Below are positions 1 to 7,028 of a DNA stretch of 9,753 nt, one piece after another. A program made the translations under genes and the position numbers. Source of the stretch: Thermoplasmatales archaeon ex4484_36. Lineage in GTDB: Archaea; Thermoplasmatota; Penumbrarchaeia; Penumbrarchaeales; EX4484-36. The notes under the pieces are model-generated. The model ran no database searches and was not told the origin of the DNA. It saw only the letters and a list, made by a program, of their open reading frames with translations. Position 1 is the first letter of the stretch; each line of letters opens with the position of its first letter. The DNA is taken from positions 1-9,753 of the forward strand of contig NJDV01000084.1 of NCBI GenBank assembly GCA_002254765.1, in the 5' to 3' direction.

Positions 1-597
1 AAGAAGCTCATGGGCAGGGTTATGGAGGTGACGCTTCACGACCTCACTGGGGATTATTCAAAGATGCATCTCAAGCTCTATTTCAAGATAATAAGGGCGT
101 CCACAAACGAGGCCTTCACAAAGTTTATCGGTCACGATACCACCACGGATTATATAAGGAGGCTCACCCGGAGAAAGCGCACCAAGATGGACGCTGTTTA
201 CAAGGTGACAACTAAGGACGGCTACATTCTTAGGGTGAAGCCCCTTGTAATAACGGAGCACAGGATACAGACCTCCAAACAGCACGCCATACGCAGGATA
301 ATGGAAGAGGTTGTAAAGAAGAGCTCTGAGGAGAGTACCTTCTCTGAGTTCGTGAAGAAGATGCTCTCAGGGGAGATAAGTGCCAAAATAGCAAAGGCGG
401 CCAAGCCCATATACCCATTGAAAAGGGTGGAGATTAGAAAGAGCGAGGTCCTCTTCGAGCCCCTTGTTGAGGAGAAGAAGCCCTCAACAGCGGAAGAGCT
501 CCCTGAGGAGGTCCTTGAGGGGACCCCGGGAGAGGGTGTAGTGGAGGAGGGGGAGGCCCAAGAGGGTGAGAGAAGCCCTGTAGAGACGGAAGCCTGA
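1..597 (+). CDS. rps3ae: Small ribosomal subunit protein eS1 (S3Ae), 5' end cut off by the window
   Basis: This is the archaeal/eukaryotic eS1 protein of the 30S subunit, which binds near the mRNA exit site. The frame is open from base 1 (KKL before the first visible Met at 10), so the true start lies upstream. About 50 N-terminal residues seem to be missing compared with usual archaeal S3Ae. Family stretches are recognisable: EVTLHDLTGDYSK, the LYFKI strand, FIGHDTTTDYIRRL, RRKRTKMDAV, TTKDGYILRVKPLVIT, the AIRRIMEEV helix and IYPLKRVEIRKSEVL. The core ends near 465. A further 40 or so residues form an acidic, low-complexity tail rich in Glu, Gly and Pro, probably disordered. The stop at 595-597 lies 37 bases before the TYW1 start I prefer, so the two are likely co-transcribed. 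Identification is by recalled family sequence. Confidence 0.96.
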   Translation, partial: KKLMGRVMEVTLHDLTGDYSKMHLKLYFKIIRASTNEAFTKFIGHDTTTDYIRRLTRRKRTKMDAVYKVTTKDGYILRVKPLVITEHRIQTSKQHAIRRIMEEVVKKSSEESTFSEFVKKMLSGEISAKIAKAAKPIYPLKRVEIRKSEVLFEPLVEEKKPSTAEELPEEVLEGTPGEGVVEEGEAQEGERSPVETEA

Positions 598-622
598 AGA
601 TGGGCTATAATGGGCGGGATAG

Positions 623-630
623 GGAGGGAT
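623..630 (+). promoter_or_regulatory. Ribosome binding site of TYW1, favouring the GTG start at 635
   Basis: GGAGGGAT resembles the archaeal Shine-Dalgarno GGAGGTGAT. GGAGG (623-627) is one base from the ATG at 629, which is too close, but seven bases from the in-frame GTG at 635. The spacing therefore supports GTG as start. Confidence 0.6.
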
Positions 631-634
631 GCCC

Positions 635-1585
635 GTGCTACCTCATGTAAGGGAGATGTTGCGAAAACAGCACTATTATCTTGTGGGAGAACACGGGGCG
701 GTCAAGTTATGCCACTGGCTGAAGAAGAAGCTAACAGAGGGAAGGGCCTGTTATAAGGAAAACTTCTACGGCATTAATAGTCACAGATGCCTTCAGATGA
801 CCCCAGCGGTGGACATATGCAACCACGCCTGTATCTACTGCTGGAGGTATCAGGCTCCCCAGGAGTGGCCCCTCAACGTACGCAGCTCCGGTGGGTGGGA
901 CGACCCCCGGGAGCTTGTAGAGGGGTTGATAGAGGGTCAGAGGGCGCTTCTTACAGGCTACAAGGGCAATCCTAAGACGAACCTTAGGCTCTGGGAGGAG
1001 GCCCAGAACCCCAATCAGGCTGCTATATCCTTATCTGGCGAGCCCACCCTCTACCCCCACCTATCCGAGCTGATAGAGGAGTTTCACCGTAGAGGCTTCA
1101 CCACATTTCTTGTAACAAACGGGACCATGCCTGAGGTTTTGGAGAGGCTGGACCCCCTACCCACCCAGCTTTATATCTCCGTTGACGCCCCCAATGAGAG
1201 AATATACAAATCTCTGTGCAGGCCCTACATCAGGGATGGATGGGAGAGAATCAAAAAGACCCTTGAGCTCCTCCCCTCCTTGGACACCCGGAAGGTGGTG
1301 AGACACACACTGGTCGAGGGGTGGAACCTGGGCTATGTGAAAGATTATGCTAGACTGGACAAGGTTGCCTCTCCGGAGTTTGTGGAGGCCAAGGCATACA
1401 TGTTTGTGGGATACTCCAGACAGAGAATGCGAATAGACAACATGCCCTCCTTTGAGAGGATAAAGAGCTTTGCGGAGGAGCTCTCCCGGGAGCTGGGTTA
1501 CACCTATCACGCTGAACAGCCTCCCAGCAGAGTCTCACTTCTAATATCAGACCCAAAGAGGGTAAAGGTACGTCTAGATAATTGA
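635..1585 (+). CDS. taw1: 4-demethylwyosine synthase TYW1 (radical SAM, tRNA-Phe G37 modification)
   Basis: The enzyme uses S-adenosylmethionine and pyruvate to turn N1-methylguanosine-37 of tRNA-Phe into 4-demethylwyosine, the tricyclic base of archaeal wyosine derivatives. Counting from the GTG at 635, the radical-SAM cysteines are C62, C66 and C69 (CNHACIYCW). A second iron-sulfur cluster site is C26, C39 and C52. These numbers match those I recall for Methanocaldococcus jannaschii TYW1, as does K41, the lysine reported there to form a Schiff base with pyruvate. Further family motifs are the AISLSGEPTLYP loop, FLVTNGT, PTQLYISVDAP, the EAKAYMFVGYSR segment and NMPS. At 316 residues it is a normal archaeal length (no flavodoxin domain) and shows no sign of damage. 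The ATG at 629 is the alternative start (318 residues). The stop TGA (1583-1585) directly abuts the stop of the convergent surface-protein gene. Confidence 0.95.
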   Translation: MLPHVREMLRKQHYYLVGEHGAVKLCHWLKKKLTEGRACYKENFYGINSHRCLQMTPAVDICNHACIYCWRYQAPQEWPLNVRSSGGWDDPRELVEGLIEGQRALLTGYKGNPKTNLRLWEEAQNPNQAAISLSGEPTLYPHLSELIEEFHRRGFTTFLVTNGTMPEVLERLDPLPTQLYISVDAPNERIYKSLCRPYIRDGWERIKKTLELLPSLDTRKVVRHTLVEGWNLGYVKDYARLDKVASPEFVEAKAYMFVGYSRQRMRIDNMPSFERIKSFAEELSRELGYTYHAEQPPSRVSLLISDPKRVKVRLDN

Positions 1586-2140
1586 TCAGCCCTGTGTTGG
1601 TTTTTGCGGTATGTTCTGTTGTGTGGTGGGTGGGGTGGTGGGGGTGGCACCACCTGGCGAGAGGGGTTTAGCCACAGGGGCTGCAGGAGGTTTTGGAGTT
1701 GCGGCTGGGGCTGCGGTGGGAGGGGTAGTGGGGATGGCTGTAGGTGGAACCTTCGGCGGTGTCGGCGGAGTGGGGATTTTCGATGCAACTTTGAGAGGCT
1801 GCGCGGCCAGGGGCGCCGCAGCCGCCCCTGGGGGGCTAATTGGGCCTCTATCCCCCTCATCCTTTTCCTCTTCTTTCTCTTTTTTCTTTTTCTTCTCCTT
1901 CTTTTTCCTCTTGGGCTCTTCCTCCCCCTCCTCGCTCTTTCCGCCTTTGCGGGTTAAGAAGAGCACCGCTCCAAGTATGGCCAAGACCGCAACAACCCCT
2001 ATTATGATCCATAGCCACGGCAACTGTTTCTTCTCAGCTCCTCTCGGCCGTGAGAGTGGGTCCTGGGGATCGGTGTTTGCCTTGTATTCTTCCTCGTTGG
2101 TGTACCCGTCCCCGTCCGTGTCCTCACAGGAATCTCCCTC
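1586..2140 (-). CDS. C-terminal part of the large surface protein: calcium loop, membrane anchor, cytoplasmic tail
   Basis: This frame continues the large surface-protein gene after a frame change at about 2130-2150. It has no credible start of its own: it opens right after in-frame stops at 2141-2146, and the only start-like codon (TTG at 2023) lies inside the membrane-anchor region. It begins REGDSCE-like and runs into DTDGDGYTNEEE (2087-2122), a perfect 12-residue EF-hand/thrombospondin-3-type calcium loop with D at 1, 3 and 5, G at 6, N at 9 and E at 12. Then come a short linker and one membrane helix of about 21 residues (WLWIIIGVV... to VLFLT, about 1955-2020). The tail is first a dense Lys/Glu block, then about 80 residues rich in Pro, Ala and Thr ending at the TGA at 1586-1588. 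With a signal peptide at the other end, the tail should lie in the cytoplasm. Function of the tail is unknown. Confidence 0.85.
   Translation of the reverse strand, partial: EGDSCEDTDGDGYTNEEEYKANTDPQDPLSRPRGAEKKQLPWLWIIIGVVAVLAILGAVLFLTRKGGKSEEGEEEPKRKKKEKKKKKEKEEEKDEGDRGPISPPGAAAAPLAAQPLKVASKIPTPPTPPKVPPTAIPTTPPTAAPAATPKPPAAPVAKPLSPGGATPTTPPTTQQNIPQKPTQG
1860..1912. other. 53-base uninterrupted pyrimidine tract (purine on the coding strand)
   Basis: The + strand has only C and T from 1860 to 1912, then GGG, then 18 more pyrimidines to 1933. On the minus strand this encodes the Lys/Glu block of the surface-protein tail (AAG, AAA, GAG and GAA codons), which explains its composition. Such tracts can form triplex DNA and are prone to length change. 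Confidence 0.9.
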
Positions 2141-5031
2141 TCACTAGATCCAGGAAGAAGGGTAGTTACCCATTTGTACGTCCACTGGGTTTCGTTGAGG
2201 GAAGCGTTGATCCACGGGCCGTTTCCTATCTTTATCTGCACGGCTACCACCCCCCTGTCATCGCTGGCGCTGCCGTATATCACAAAGGTGCCGTATATCT
2301 CATCACCGTTCTTCGGGGCCTTGATGGTCACGGTGGGCGGCGTTCCTCCTCCCCCGCCACCGCCCTCGTTCTGAACGATAACTCTCACAGAGACCGGCTG
2401 GGAGAAGTCCTCACCGTCGTAAGCACGGGCCCATATGGTATGCACCCCATCGGGGAGCTGAGTGGTGTCCACGGTGTAGGTCCACGGGTTCCTTCCAGAT
2501 ACGCCCTGACTGATCCAGCTACCCTGATCAATCCTGACCTCTATAAGCTCCACGACCCCATCCACATCTGAGGAGCTTCCAACTATTGTGTACGTGCCGC
2601 TTATTGTGGCCCCATCGTGGGGAGTTGTTATGGCCACAGCTGGTGGGTCATTTACCGGCAGGATGTGGAACTCTCCTGTGGCCTCTGCGGCGTTCTCCTC
2701 ATCCCGAGCCCTGAAAGTGGCTGTCCCGTCACCATAGAAGTTAGCGGAAGGCCGGAAGCGAACCTCGCTGCCGTTGACTATGGAGACCTCTACAAGTGTG
2801 GTAGAAACGGAGATGAGGGTGATGTCGAGAGATTCGAAGGGAGTATCCGGATCAAAGATGACATCTTTCAGATCGAACCATTTGACCTCCCCAGAGTCTT
2901 CATTGACCTCCAGAGGGGGAATCTCTCTCCACACTGGCGGGTCAGGGACACCCTCTATGGAAACCTTGAGATCCTTGTACGGGTTTTCTGGGAGGTTGAA
3001 CTCCTCATCATCGTCAGCCCATATCCTGAATAGAATAGGCCCACTTTCATCGGTGTTTTTATCGGGCTTCGGCGAGAAGGTCACCACAGTGGTGTTGTCC
3101 ACACCAGCGCTCAAGCTCCAGGAGAGATAATCTGAGGCGTTCTCCGTCAGCGGCTCAAGGTGATAGTACAGTCTGTCTCCCTCCACATCAGTGAAATACC
3201 CACCTCCATGCGGATCTAAAGTGAGGGTTATTGCGGCCCCATCCTCATCGAATATTATCTCGTCAAACTCCCTATCCGTGGCAACGGGCTCGTCGTTCAC
3301 CGGGATGACTGTTATTGTGAACACATTGCTGAAGGCGTATTTCCCGCCGCTGTCGGTGGCGGAGACCTTGACCCTAACTACTCCATTCCAATTGGGTGTT
3401 AAAGTGGCGTCCACGCCCAGGTAGTAGCGGTCAGTGATGAAGACACCTACCTTCCCCGCTTCTGAATTGTAATTCACAAGGTAAAGAAGGTCTGTGGGGG
3501 GGTCCAGGTCGTCGCCAGTGTAGAGGGAAAGGTTAATTAGCCTCTCTACCCGGGTGTCCTCATAGAGGGTGAAGTTGGAGGGGATTGGGGTGAAGGATGG
3601 TGGATAGTTGGGAAGTGTCAAGGGTATCCACACTGAACCCAGCCATACTTTTCCCGCCCCACCTATAGTGACGTTTATGGGAATTATGGTGGTGCCCTCG
3701 TTAGGCCACACAGGAACAAGGGAGCGCAAAACCCCGGGGAGTGTGCCGCGGTCAGTCTTCCAGACGGTTGCAATATAGGTGTAATGGACCTGGAGGTTCT
3801 TCAGGATAAAGGCCCCCTGTGTGGTTGAGGTGAGGTTTATGGGAATCTCCACCATGGCGTTGCCGTAGTCGTCCTCTTTAGAGACCGGGAGGTTTTGTAG
3901 GAGGTCTGTCAGCGTGCTCTTAATGTCCAGCACCTGGGTGGTGTTGAACTTCCCAGAGAGGGCGAGCTCCCTCTCCCCGTCGTCGCCTATATCAACTGTT
4001 GGGTTGTGAGGATAGTCCCCTAAGAAATCAATCTTGAAATTGTATCGATAGTAAAGGGTGCTCCCCGTTGAGGCGGAGGCGGAGGTAGCATAAACGGAGT
4101 ACCGAGATCCGTATGAGTATTGATAGCCCAGCCCAATGTTCTGACCGTTATCCCCTGACCACCTTATTTCCACAAGAAGGTTCTTTGTGTTGTTGAAGTA
4201 GAATATGTCTTTGATATCTATAGGAATCCATCCGTTTTGATTCGTAGGAAAGAAATTGGATACAGAATACACGAGAACGGGATCGTCGTCGTAGTTGTTG
4301 GAGAAAGTGGAGGAGAGGGTGCTTTTTGAGGTGTTTGCCAGGTACACTCTGAAGTTGCTATATCGCGGGTTTGAAGGAAAGTTGACGGCGTTGAAGTATA
4401 TTTTATCTATGTATCCCTCATGGTTTATAGCTGACCTTGGAAAGAGGGTTTGAAACCTTACGCTGCTGAGATAGGAACCGTAGAACGGATAGTATATTCC
4501 CCAGCTGGAGGATGACCACCTTTTCGTCACAGTGATTATGTTCCTCACCCCTTCCACCGTCAGCGTGGCGCTGTCAATTGTAGCGTTCTTCGGGAGGAGG
4601 AACTTCACATCGCTGGAGAAACCTGGGGAGGAGAGCTCCACCCTCTTTTCACTTAGGTCATCTGAAAATACGGTTTGATTGCCAAAGCTGCCGTATCCTC
4701 TGGAGCGGAACATCCAGTCCATACTCCCGTCGTCACCCACATCGAGCTTGATCCACTCTGGGTACTCCCCCAGTTCATTGGGGAGTCCTGTTATCTGGAA
4801 GGTGGCGTTGTGGATGGTGCTGTTGTTGGGTATGGGTAGCTTTGCCTCAGTTGAATAATAATGACTGCGGGTTAGATTCAACACTTTGGTTTTATCTCCA
4901 CCGTAGAAGTGGTCTATGACGATGTCTTTCTCCTCCGCCCTTGTGAATCCGGGGGCGGCGGGATAGTTCGGTGTAAGAAACACCGGAAGGACCAGGAGGG
5001 CGGCCAGAATATATACTGCTCTTTTCAGCAA
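2141..5031 (-). CDS. Large secreted surface protein, N-terminal part with cadherin-like and Ig-like domains (frame breaks near 2140)
   Basis: This is a secreted, probably membrane-anchored envelope protein of unknown specific role. I take the TTG at 5031 as start, because the strong GAGGTGAT site is correctly spaced for it. The ATG at 5037 overlaps that site. The first 25 or so residues form a signal peptide (LLKRAV, then a long Leu/Ala/Val core). The N-terminal third has two beta-rich modules ending in a VGDDG or IGDDG motif (near 4730 and 3985), around a Tyr/Ser-rich region (about 4040-4500). Next come three cadherin-like domains with YED/DED/NED and PVNDEP/PVNDPP boundaries (about 3600-2640). 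Two Ig-like domains of the bacterial Big_7 type follow (about 2635-2150), separated by seven Gly. Many N-x-S/T sequons suggest N-glycosylation. The second Ig-like domain stops abruptly after WTYKWVTTLLP, about 20-30 residues early, and this frame then runs out of homology, ending formally at 2002. The coding continues in the frame at 1586-2140. Adhesion or S-layer association is plausible but inferred. Confidence 0.85.
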
Positions 5032-5035
5032 ACAC

Positions 5036-5043
5036 ATCACCTC
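5036..5043 (-). promoter_or_regulatory. Ribosome binding site deciding a TTG start for the surface protein
   Basis: The minus strand reads GAGGTGAT, an eight-base match to the expected archaeal Shine-Dalgarno. It overlaps the ATG at 5037, which therefore cannot be its start. The in-frame TTG at 5031 lies eight bases past GAGG, a normal distance. Confidence 0.7.
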
Positions 5044-5096
5044 TTGAACTTGCAGAATCTGGGAAGCTCGGCGGTTAGACACTGTAACATAGCTTT

Positions 5097-5106
5097 TTTT
5101 ATATAA
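5097..5106 (-). promoter_or_regulatory. TATA box of the surface-protein gene
   Basis: On the minus strand TTATATAAAA sits in an A/T-only stretch (5094-5112). Transcription would start about 25 bases downstream, near 5075, giving a leader of roughly 45 bases with the strong ribosome binding site at its end. The core is near-palindromic, so direction rests on the gene downstream. Confidence 0.7.
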
Positions 5107-5111
5107 TTTTT

Positions 5112-5175
5112 TGTTGGTGACCCCTGAACAGACCCCCTGCACCTGTTGGTGACCCCTGAACAGACCCCCTGCACC
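5112..5175. repeat. Two perfect tandem copies of a 32-bp unit upstream of the surface-protein promoter
   Basis: Copy 1 is 5112-5143 and copy 2 is 5144-5175. They are identical and directly joined. In minus-strand orientation each unit contains CAGGGGGTC, then TGTT, then CAGGGGTC, so the array presents four near-identical half-sites. The 32-bp period is about three helical turns, which would place sites on one face of the DNA. The array ends right beside the minus-strand TATA box, where an archaeal activator or repressor would bind. A regulatory role is inferred. It could also be a simple tandem duplication. Confidence 0.9.
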
Positions 5176-5189
5176 CTCCTGGGGGTTCG

Positions 5190-5226
5190 ATGCGTCTTTT
5201 GAGGGACCCATACCAAAGCAACGCAT
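5190..5226. repeat. Short inverted repeat ATGCGT / ACGCAT before the gatE TATA box
   Basis: ATGCGT at 5190-5195 is the inverse complement of ACGCAT at 5221-5226, with 25 bases between. The right arm touches the gatE TATA box. At six bases per arm it may be chance. It could be a dimer-binding operator. Confidence 0.3.
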
Positions 5227-5234
5227 TTTTATAC
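5226..5234 (+). promoter_or_regulatory. TATA box of gatE
   Basis: TTTTTATAC lies about 42 bases (from its centre) before the ATG at 5272. The expected transcription start near 5256 leaves a leader of about 16 bases containing AGGTGG (5262-5267), five b(5268-5271 plus overlap) or fewer bases from the start. This geometry supports 5272 as start and excludes the GTG at 5249, which would fall at or before the transcript start. Confidence 0.65.
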
Positions 5235-5271
5235 AAAATCCTGTTTAAGTGCGTCCCTTGCAGGTGGTTGT

Positions 5272-5304
5272 ATGGATTTGGACGACGACTATTTCCGCTC
5301 ACTC
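5272..5304 (+). CDS. gatE: N-terminal fragment of GatE, out of frame with the rest
   Basis: The ATG at 5272 has an AGGTGG ribosome binding site and a promoter. It encodes MDLDDDYFRSL, which looks like a normal GatE start, where the family reads on to a conserved GLxxGLEIHxQL segment. Here that segment is absent. The frame instead goes on DLLQMPSGIKE and stops at 5338. The GatE sequence resumes in another frame at about 5300-5309. I read this as the true start of gatE, joined to the rest by a deletion of roughly 45-50 bases that also changed frame. An independent 22-residue leader peptide is less likely. Confidence 0.6.
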
Positions 5305-6985
5305 GATCTTTTGCAGATGCCCTCCGGTATTAAGGAGTGATGAGCCAGATTTTGTCATCCTTAGACACATGAGGCCCACGCTGTCGGAGATGGGCACCTA
5401 TGACGGAACGGCTCTTATGGAGTTCAAAACCAAAAAAGAGATCTACTACCAGATTTACAAAGACACCACCTGCACATATGAGATTGACGACACCCCGCCC
5501 TTTGAGATGGATGAGGAGGCTATAGTGTCTGCCATGGCTATAAGCTTGGCCCTCGGCTGCAACCTTGTGGACGAGGTCCACGTGTCAAGGAAACAATATC
5601 TCGACGGGTCCATTCCTACAGGGTTCCAGAGGACTGCGATAATAGGGGTGGGGGGGAAGGTCCCGTTGGGTGAAAAGGAGGTCGGCATTAGACTGCTTAC
5701 GCTGGAGGAGGACGCCTGCAGGGAAATTGAGGACAGAAGGCACCGGATTGTTTTCAGGATAGACCGTCTCTCCATACCACTTGTGGAGGTTATAACTGAA
5801 CCCGACGCCAGAACACCCCGGGAGGCACAGGAGATTGCAGGCTTTCTGGGCAGGATCCTGAGGTACACCGGGCTTGTGAGGAGGGGAGAGGGTTCGGTCA
5901 GGCAAGACGTCAATGTCTCAATAAGGGGTGGTAGAAGGGTTGAGATCAAGGGCGTCCCTAGGCTGAACTGGATAGCCACCCTTGTGGCGGGTGAGGCAAT
6001 AAGGCAGAAGAACCTTCTTGAGATAAAAGAGGAGCTCCTCTCAAGAGGGTTAAGGAGGGAGGAGTGGGACACCGACGGCAGCAGGACCTTTGCCGATGAG
6101 CTCTCTGGCAGGGTTAAGGTAATAGCCTGCCTTGACTGGGAGAAGAACATCTTAACAAGCGAGGAGGAGCCCTTTGGGGGGGTGACGAAGGAGGACATGG
6201 CGAGGGTGGGGGAACTTCTGGGAGCGGGGGAGAGAGACTCCTTCGTTCTGGTTTGGGGGCCCCGGGAGGACACCAGGACCGCGGTGGAGGAGATATACAT
6301 AAGGGCAGCGGAGGCACTGGAAGGCGTGCCCAACGAGACCCGGCAGGTGCTCTCGCCCCATGAGACGACCTTTGAGAGAATACTCCCTGGGCCCGACAGG
6401 ATGTATCCTGATACGGACATGCCGCCTATTGAGATAACGGAGGATATGCTCAGAAGGGCCAGGGAGCACGTTCCGGAACCACCCTTATGGGAGGTGGAGA
6501 GGGAGCTAGAGAAGATGGGACTCGACAGGGAGAAGATAAGGGAGCTTGTGGTCTCCCCCTTATTTGAGCTCTTCAAAATGCTTATTGAGGCCGGAATAAG
6601 GCCTCCTCTAGCACTATACTTCTCCTACGACCTTCCCCGGGCGTTGAGGAGGAGGGGTGTTGATATGAGCGTACTGGTCCCGGAAGAACTCTGTAAGCTC
6701 GCCAAGATGGTTCAGGAGGAGAGACTTCCCCTGAAGGCAGCTCCCAGGGTGATAGCCTCCTTGAAAGAGGGGCGAAGCCTTCAGGAGACCCTTGAATCCC
6801 TCGGTTGGAGAGAGGTCACCGTGGAGGATCTCAAGGAGACCCTTCGCAAGCTCATGGAGGAGAACCCCGCCCTACTTAAGGATGTTGAAAGGGGGAGATA
6901 TGGCCCTCTTATGGAAATGCTGGACAAGCTCTTCGGTGGTATGGTGCACGGGGGAAGGGTTCTGAGAGCCCTGGGAAAGCTCTAA
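5300..6985 (+). CDS. gatE: Glutamyl-tRNA(Gln) amidotransferase subunit E, main part
   Basis: GatE is the archaea-specific tRNA-binding and kinase/transamidase subunit that works with GatD (ammonia supply) to convert Glu-tRNA-Gln to Gln-tRNA-Gln. Homology begins with HSIFCRCPPVLRSDEPDF. It passes through the GatB-type catalytic domain (RKQYLDGSIPTGFQRT near 5603-5635, LEEDACR, IDRLSIPLVEVITEPD, VRQDVNVSI at 5897-5923), the GatE-specific insert (VKVIACLDWEKN), MYPDTDMPP (6401-6427), and the helical and YqeY-like tail to 6985. This part has no usable start of its own: upstream in this frame lies only non-homologous sequence (WIWTTTISA). It also seems 35-40 residues short near 6070-6085, where the segment before TFADELSGR normally includes an RLPGF-like stretch; the frame is kept there. 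gatD is not in the window. The missing GLEIH motif would be expected to inactivate the enzyme if real. Confidence 0.9.
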   Translation, partial: HSIFCRCPPVLRSDEPDFVILRHMRPTLSEMGTYDGTALMEFKTKKEIYYQIYKDTTCTYEIDDTPPFEMDEEAIVSAMAISLALGCNLVDEVHVSRKQYLDGSIPTGFQRTAIIGVGGKVPLGEKEVGIRLLTLEEDACREIEDRRHRIVFRIDRLSIPLVEVITEPDARTPREAQEIAGFLGRILRYTGLVRRGEGSVRQDVNVSIRGGRRVEIKGVPRLNWIATLVAGEAIRQKNLLEIKEELLSRGLRREEWDTDGSRTFADELSGRVKVIACLDWEKNILTSEEEPFGGVTKEDMARVGELLGAGERDSFVLVWGPREDTRTAVEEIYIRAAEALEGVPNETRQVLSPHETTFERILPGPDRMYPDTDMPPIEITEDMLRRAREHVPEPPLWEVERELEKMGLDREKIRELVVSPLFELFKMLIEAGIRPPLALYFSYDLPRALRRRGVDMSVLVPEELCKLAKMVQEERLPLKAAPRVIASLKEGRSLQETLESLGWREVTVEDLKETLRKLMEENPALLKDVERGRYGPLMEMLDKLFGGMVHGGRVLRALGKL

Positions 6986-6990
6986 GCACA

Positions 6991-6998
6991 TTTTTATA
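6991..6998 (+). promoter_or_regulatory. TATA box for the small protein and HD-protein operon
   Basis: TTTTTATA lies six bases after the gatE stop and about 34 bases (from its centre) before the ATG at 7029. The transcript should begin around 7018-7021, so the leader is very short and just contains GGTGGT (7020-7025). This separates the next two genes from gatE transcriptionally. Confidence 0.6.
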
Positions 6999-7028
6999 CC
7001 ATTGAACTAATACTTCCCCGGTGGTAAA

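Noticed and set aside
1604..2147. Long open frames on the + strand opposite the Pro/Ala/Thr and Lys/Glu tail
   Set aside because: They are Gly/Val or Ser/Phe-rich translations of low-complexity DNA antisense to a real coding tail, with no ribosome binding site or family resemblance.
2129..2152. Programmed -1 frameshifting in the surface-protein gene
   Set aside because: No slippery heptamer is present and part of the Ig-like domain is missing, which frameshifting would not cause.
5032..5226. Extension of the surface protein to an ATG at 5226
   Set aside because: It would read through the tandem repeats and the TATA box, and place a signal peptide about 65 residues inside the protein.
5249..5299. 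GTG at 5249 as start of GatE in the main frame
   Set aside because: It lies only about 15 bases past the TATA box, before the expected transcript start. The residues it adds (VVVWIWTTTISA) do not resemble GatE.
2146..5309. GATCT shared by the lesion junctions at 2146-2150 (minus) and 5305-5309 (plus), as a cut-and-join signature
   Set aside because: The third junction (about 9271-9290) lacks it, and a 5-base match at two sites is easily chance.
5272..5340. A 22-codon upstream ORF that could be a leader peptide of gatE
   Set aside because: Its first residues look like a GatE N-terminus, it has the gene's own ribosome binding site, and the GatE frame has no start of its own. A broken gatE explains it better.
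5455..6576. Long minus-strand open frame opposite gatE
   Set aside because: It is Ser-rich shadow sequence antisense to a recognised GatE, with no start signal.
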